64,000 nucleotides of DNA from Dicaeum eximium (taxonomy: Eukaryota; Chordata; Aves; Passeriformes; Dicaeidae), in assembly GCA_013396995.1 (NCBI GenBank), contig VWZP01002415.1, positions 1,650,059 to 1,714,058 on the forward strand, read 5' to 3'. Below are positions 60,401 to 64,000 of the stretch, piece by piece (the first letter of the stretch is position 1; every line of letters begins with the position of its first letter). The position numbers and the translations under genes are program-made. The notes beneath the pieces were generated by a model. That model ran no database searches. It saw only the letters and a list, made by a program, of their open reading frames with translations, and was not told the origin of the DNA.

Positions 60401-62429
60401 TGAAACAAGGCACCTTGAACCAATTTATGCTGAAGTGCAGTCCGGTAGTGTAGCAGTAAATAAAAGTGGATAAACTCACCCCTCAGTGTGCATAAGTAGG
60501 TTAACTCTTTAGTCCTGTTTACTGTTGACTGTACCACAGGTGTGCTCTCAGCTGGGGGCTCCCCACTGAGGAAACATCAGCCATATGTTTGCGCAGCAGA
60601 AAGTGGAGGGGGGAAGATGTATGACCCAGTCTTCACAGTATGAAGGGTCTACCAGGCAAAGGGAAGGGATCCAGGCTCATTTCTGCCGCCCAGCTCACGT
60701 GCAGAGACGCTTCCACTTCAGCCACAGAGCTCTAGGCTCAGTTATCACCACTAATTTTTATGTACTTGCATATCATCATGGGGGTTTAGGATTTTTTTTT
60801 CTTTTTAAGAAATGTAACACTTCAGCAATCATCTAGGGTGATGGGCAAATCTTTTTTGTTGAAGGATCGACTGTTGAGTGTCACTTTAGTGGGAATACAC
60901 AATTATTATGGTACATGAATTATTTGAGCTGTTCTCTATGAAAACGGATTGCCTTTCACGGGCTGTGTGTGGGAGCAGCAGAGAAATCCCTGCTGTTCCA
61001 ACTGGTGTCAGCACCCCCAGACAGCCAAGCATAGCTGCAGAAGTGCCACTGTCACGTCACCTGGAGCAGCGCCTGAGTCATGGTCCCTGCCCACCCTGCA
61101 CTCAGAGCAAGGCAGTGATTTAGCTTGTTTCTAACCACTGGGTTTACACAAATGTGAGAAAATAAGTTGGACTGCAAATACTTAAGATTAAACTTTGAGC
61201 TGTCACTCACCATAGCAGAGGGAAAGGGGCATCCCACCATATCCATGCCTGCATTTCAGGGAAGAAACGATTATGTCACCTGTAGCCTCCTCTCAATATG
61301 AAACTTGTAGACCAATTAATGATTTTTATAACAAATAGGCTATTGCAGTCCCACTGTGATAATTTGGTAACCAGAGGAGTGACAATGTGTTTTAGTTGAA
61401 GGTCACTACCACCCAGTCACTTCTGCTCTCTCCCACACTTTTTTAAGCTCCTCCACTGAAGCTGACAGGAGGATATGGAGGAACTCAAATCTGCTTGACC
61501 AGAGGCAGAAATTAAGTTCCTACAGAATTAGTCGTTCTGAAGCTGGAAAGAGTGGCAAACAGTGGGAGTTCTGCAGGTTGCTACTTTTTTAGCTGATTGC
61601 CACAATATTCTTTTGTGTGGTTTCTGGATCTGCTTCCGTTAAATGTGTTTTTCAACTGTTTCTGGTGGAGGTTGTTTTTACTGGAGTGTGGATATGTTGC
61701 TGAAGATGCTGTTCAAGTTTGCAGACTGCTTGTGAGCTACAAGCTAACTTTTATTGCCCTCAGTGCCTCTGGTCCCCTGTCTATCCAACTTTATTTGCCA
61801 TCAAATTTAAGATAAAAGTTATTTGCTATTTATTGGAAAGATTAACTGCCTGGGGAATAATTGCTTGTTTTTTGCATTGGTCTGACTGCATGGCCTAGAC
61901 TTCAGACCTGAAGGAGAGGTACTTCTGGATATCAGGGCCGAAGAACAAGACAATTTACTCTTATCTCCTCCACAGCCTCCTCACCTACTCCATTTCTCGA
62001 AGCTGTTACTTAACATAGCATTAAACATAAATGGTTATCAATCCAGTCCAGAAAGTGGCCAAGAGACATTAATAGACAAGAAATGGATGTTTTTGACAAA
62101 TGCTGAAGCTCACAGAGGAGCAGTAACACTGCAATAACAGAAACCGAGTTTCAATTGAGTTGGAAAAGCAATTATCTGGTTCTATAGAATGAAGTGAGAA
62201 CAAGGAAACGTTTTATGATGTTATGATTCCTGTTCCTCACAGTTTTTCGAGGTGGGTAGGGGGTTGCTATGACTTTTCCATTTAACCACGAGGCTACCAA
62301 AGGCCACCTCAGCTCTGCTGCACAGTTGCTCTCCCAAAACAGCCTCTGGATAGTAACGCTTGTCTTAGTCTGGCTTCCTCAGACTTTTCTTCAGGAGATT
62401 TCCTGGAGGCTTAGCACAAAGGCAGACAC
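57473..62429. other. Noncoding stretch, no gene seen
   Basis: No gene or transposon was recognised. A possible regulatory block at 58670-58790 is listed separately. The part at 60360-60480 is repeat-free with a few CpGs (TCTCCGTACGACGGCTG). The rest is anonymous. Confidence 0.55.
58670..58790. promoter_or_regulatory. Possible conserved noncoding element
   Basis: The block contains a palindrome GCAATTGC at 58719-58726 flanked by opposed GATA-type sites (CTTATCAGG before, CGATAATCTGG after) and GAGAATTCCCTTGG downstream. The arrangement resembles the opposed GATA sites around a palindrome at 7390-7416. Function is inferred. Confidence 0.3.
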
Positions 62430-63350
62430 AACGAAGAGCCATCGAGGCACAACCAGTATCCCACCACCAGGCCGGGGATGCTGCCGGGAGAACGGAGCCG
62501 ACAGGGTCGCCTACCCCCGGCATCCTCCACCCCGCGGGTGAGCATCCACGCATCCCCCCCTGCCACACGCTTCCGCCTCTCCTTTTTCTTTTTTTTTTTT
62601 TTTTTTTTCCGATTTATTTTTCCCCTGCAGAAGTCGAGGTTAAAACCTTGAAACCCGAAGCCCTGAAACCGAGCTGCTTGGCCCCGCCGGGGGCACGGCC
62701 CCGCCACACACGCCCGTGTCCGCTCCGTGGCCCGAGCGCCGTCGGGATGGGGAAGGAGGCGGGGGAGTGGCGAGGGGACGGGGGCGCGGGCGAGCGCAAG
62801 CAGCGGGCTGCTGCCGGGGGTGACCGTGACCCGTGGGTTGTGCGTGGGTGACCGCGGGGCTGGAGGGGTGAAGGAGCAGGGGAGAGGGGGTTTCTCATGG
62901 GCAGGAAAAGGCAGGATCCCGTGTGCCTGCGTGGGGGCGGGAGGGAGAACCGCGGAGGTTTTATTCTGGAGACAAGCAATTAAACTGAAATTAGTTGCAC
63001 TCATGAGGTGGGAAGATAGCCCCGTCTCTCTGTTCTTACTCCTCGGGGCGACCGACGGGGACAGCCCCTGGGGCTCCTCAGAGCATCCCCGGGCGGCGGG
63101 CGAGGCGCTCCCGCAGTTCCCTCCGCACCCGCGCACCCCCGGCGCTCCCCGCCCCGCCCGGCCTCGCCACCACATCCGGGCCGGTGGGTGAGGGAAATTC
63201 AAGTTAAAGAAGGGCTGACCCAGAGCTGCTCCCCGGCCCCGATCCCAGCCCGCGGTGAGCCCCCGGGGCTCGGGAAGAGCGGGACGGGGCCGGGAGCGCT
63301 CTGTGAGGCCGCCGGCTGCCGGCGACCGATCAAGTCCGGTCTCTCCAGCC
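62430..63350. promoter_or_regulatory. CpG island, candidate promoter or first exon
   Basis: GC-rich, CpG-dense DNA about 0.9 kb long, the largest such block here. It contains several plus-strand first-exon-type donors: CCGCGG followed by GTGAGC (GT at 62538), GGTG followed by GGTGAG context near 63188, and CCGCG followed by GTGAGC (GT at 63255). A 20-base T run lies at 62589-62608. A lower-GC insert at about 62960-63010 has CAAGCAATTAAACTG, possibly a regulatory site. A 314-codon minus-strand frame spans the island but is Pro/Arg/Gly-rich, crosses the T run as poly-Lys and matches no family I know. No TATA box was seen, as usual for CpG promoters. Confidence 0.6.
62589..62608. repeat. Poly-T run of 20 bases within the CpG island
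   Basis: A homopolymer preceded by a shorter T run (62583-62587). It accounts for the lysine stretch in the minus-strand frame across the island. Confidence 0.9.
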
Positions 63351-63359
63351 TGCATTTTA

Positions 63360-63860
63360 ATCCTGAAATCTGGAAATGGAAATTGTTTGATGTATGAGGA
63401 GACGTTATCTAATTAGGGCGTAAGAAATTTAATCTTTCCAGCAGGCAGGTCATATAATTAATGTTAATTTAACGCTCAAATTCTCAGTCATTAATTTTTA
63501 TTCTCTTAAATGTAGTTTGGCAGGGCCTCCTGATCCATGGCAATGGATTTTACTGAATGTAAGAGCACACTTGGTCTTTGGAGTGAATTACTGCAGCCCT
63601 TCCTATCCCAATAACAAGATCACATCATGTATGCATTATTAAGCCATGTAATTGAATGGTCCATAGTTTGCATATCAGACTATTAAAGTAATGTGTTTTG
63701 CTTTTCTTCCAACACGTAATGTTAAAGCCTTTGCGAATATTTGGTGATTCTGATAATTATCACCAAATTACTGCAAATGTTCTCTTCATTAACGTGATTT
63801 CTCTCAAGCATTTTTTTAAAAATGTCAATAATGCATTAAGTGGTAGCTTGTAAAGTGTTT
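63360..63860. promoter_or_regulatory. Likely conserved noncoding element beside CpG island
   Basis: About 500 bp of AT-rich, repeat-free sequence with dense homeodomain and POU-type cores: palindrome CTAATTAG at 63409-63416, TAATTA at 63455-63460, TCATTAATTTTTATTC near 63488, AGTTTGCATATCAG near 63666 and GTATGCATTATTAAG near 63629. It contains the 10-bp inverted repeat at 63739-63768. Its position directly after a CpG island matches the layout of developmental-gene regulatory DNA. Conservation is inferred from texture. Confidence 0.5.
63739..63768. repeat. Perfect 10-bp inverted repeat, 10-nt spacer
   Basis: ATTTGGTGAT at 63739-63748 pairs exactly with ATCACCAAAT at 63759-63768; the spacer is TCTGATAATT. 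It lies inside the AT-rich block and might be a dimeric binding site. Confidence 0.85.
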
Positions 63861-63898
63861 TTTTTTTAATAAAACTTGTCAACTACAACTGGAAAATT

Positions 63899-64000
63899 AG
63901 GAAAGAAAGAAAAGAAAAGAAAAGAAAAGAAAAGAAAAGAAAAGAAAAGAAAAGAAAAGAAAAGAAAAGAAAAGAAAAGAAAAGAAAAGAAAAGAAAAGA
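63899..64000. repeat. AAAGA pentamer microsatellite reaching window end
   Basis: After a short GAAA lead-in, the unit AAAGA repeats about 18 times without interruption to the last base. The true length is unknown because the window cuts it. An all-purine strand prone to slippage. Confidence 0.95.

Noticed and set aside
62411..63355. 314-codon minus-strand open frame across the CpG island
   Set aside because: GC-rich DNA lacks stop codons, the product is Pro/Arg/Gly-rich with a poly-Lys from the T run, and no family is recognisable.
1..64000. CRISPR arrays, tRNA/rRNA genes, bacterial operons, known microRNA precursors
   Set aside because: No regularly spaced direct repeats with unique spacers, no cloverleaf or rRNA sequence, and no long hairpin matching a microRNA I recognise was seen.

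Overview
The window is eukaryotic, almost certainly avian and probably songbird-like, intergenic or intronic DNA. The evidence is CR1 LINE pieces with the bird-type 3' end (ATTCTATG-like octamers), two solo retroviral LTRs, ancient sauropsid-type dispersed repeats, long A/T tracts next to short N stretches, low gene density and isolated CpG-rich patches in AT-rich DNA. There are no operons, rRNA or tRNA genes, CRISPR arrays or other prokaryotic features. No complete protein-coding gene can be supported.

Layout. 1-5.7 kb: anonymous noncoding DNA with small repeats. 5.7-8.2 kb: a candidate minus-strand exon with both splice sites, two AT-rich blocks that look like conserved noncoding elements, a CpG-rich patch and an old palindromic repeat. 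8.2-17.6 kb: mostly anonymous, with two plus-strand exon-like ORFs behind strong polypyrimidine tracts (13.75 and 16.31 kb) and a poly-A tract ending at an N stretch. 17.6-17.95 kb: a short, very dense CpG island. 18-30 kb: anonymous DNA with a tiny antisense CR1 tail. 30.2 kb: the most convincing coding-like segment, a possible 3'-terminal exon of an unidentified gene on the plus strand. 31.6-32.4 kb: a 5'-truncated CR1 LINE with reverse-transcriptase residues, broken by a 194-base assembly gap. 36.56-37.02 kb: a well-bounded solo LTR with a 4-bp target duplication. 41.8 kb: a 30-bp interstitial telomere-like tract. 56.5-57.5 kb: a 13-bp minisatellite, a second likely solo LTR and an old antisense CR1 fragment side by side. 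62.4-64 kb: a large CpG island followed directly by an AT-rich block with homeodomain-type sites, then an AAAGA pentamer array that runs off the window.

Interpretation. The pattern of CpG islands beside homeodomain/POU-rich AT blocks in a gene-poor stretch suggests the regulatory neighbourhood of a developmental gene, with the 62.4-63.35 kb island as a possible promoter or first exon. That is inference: conservation cannot be measured from one sequence, and the neighbouring gene is not identifiable here. Nothing in the window forms a demonstrable new biological system. The best leads are the exon-like segments and the island-plus-AT-block pairs.
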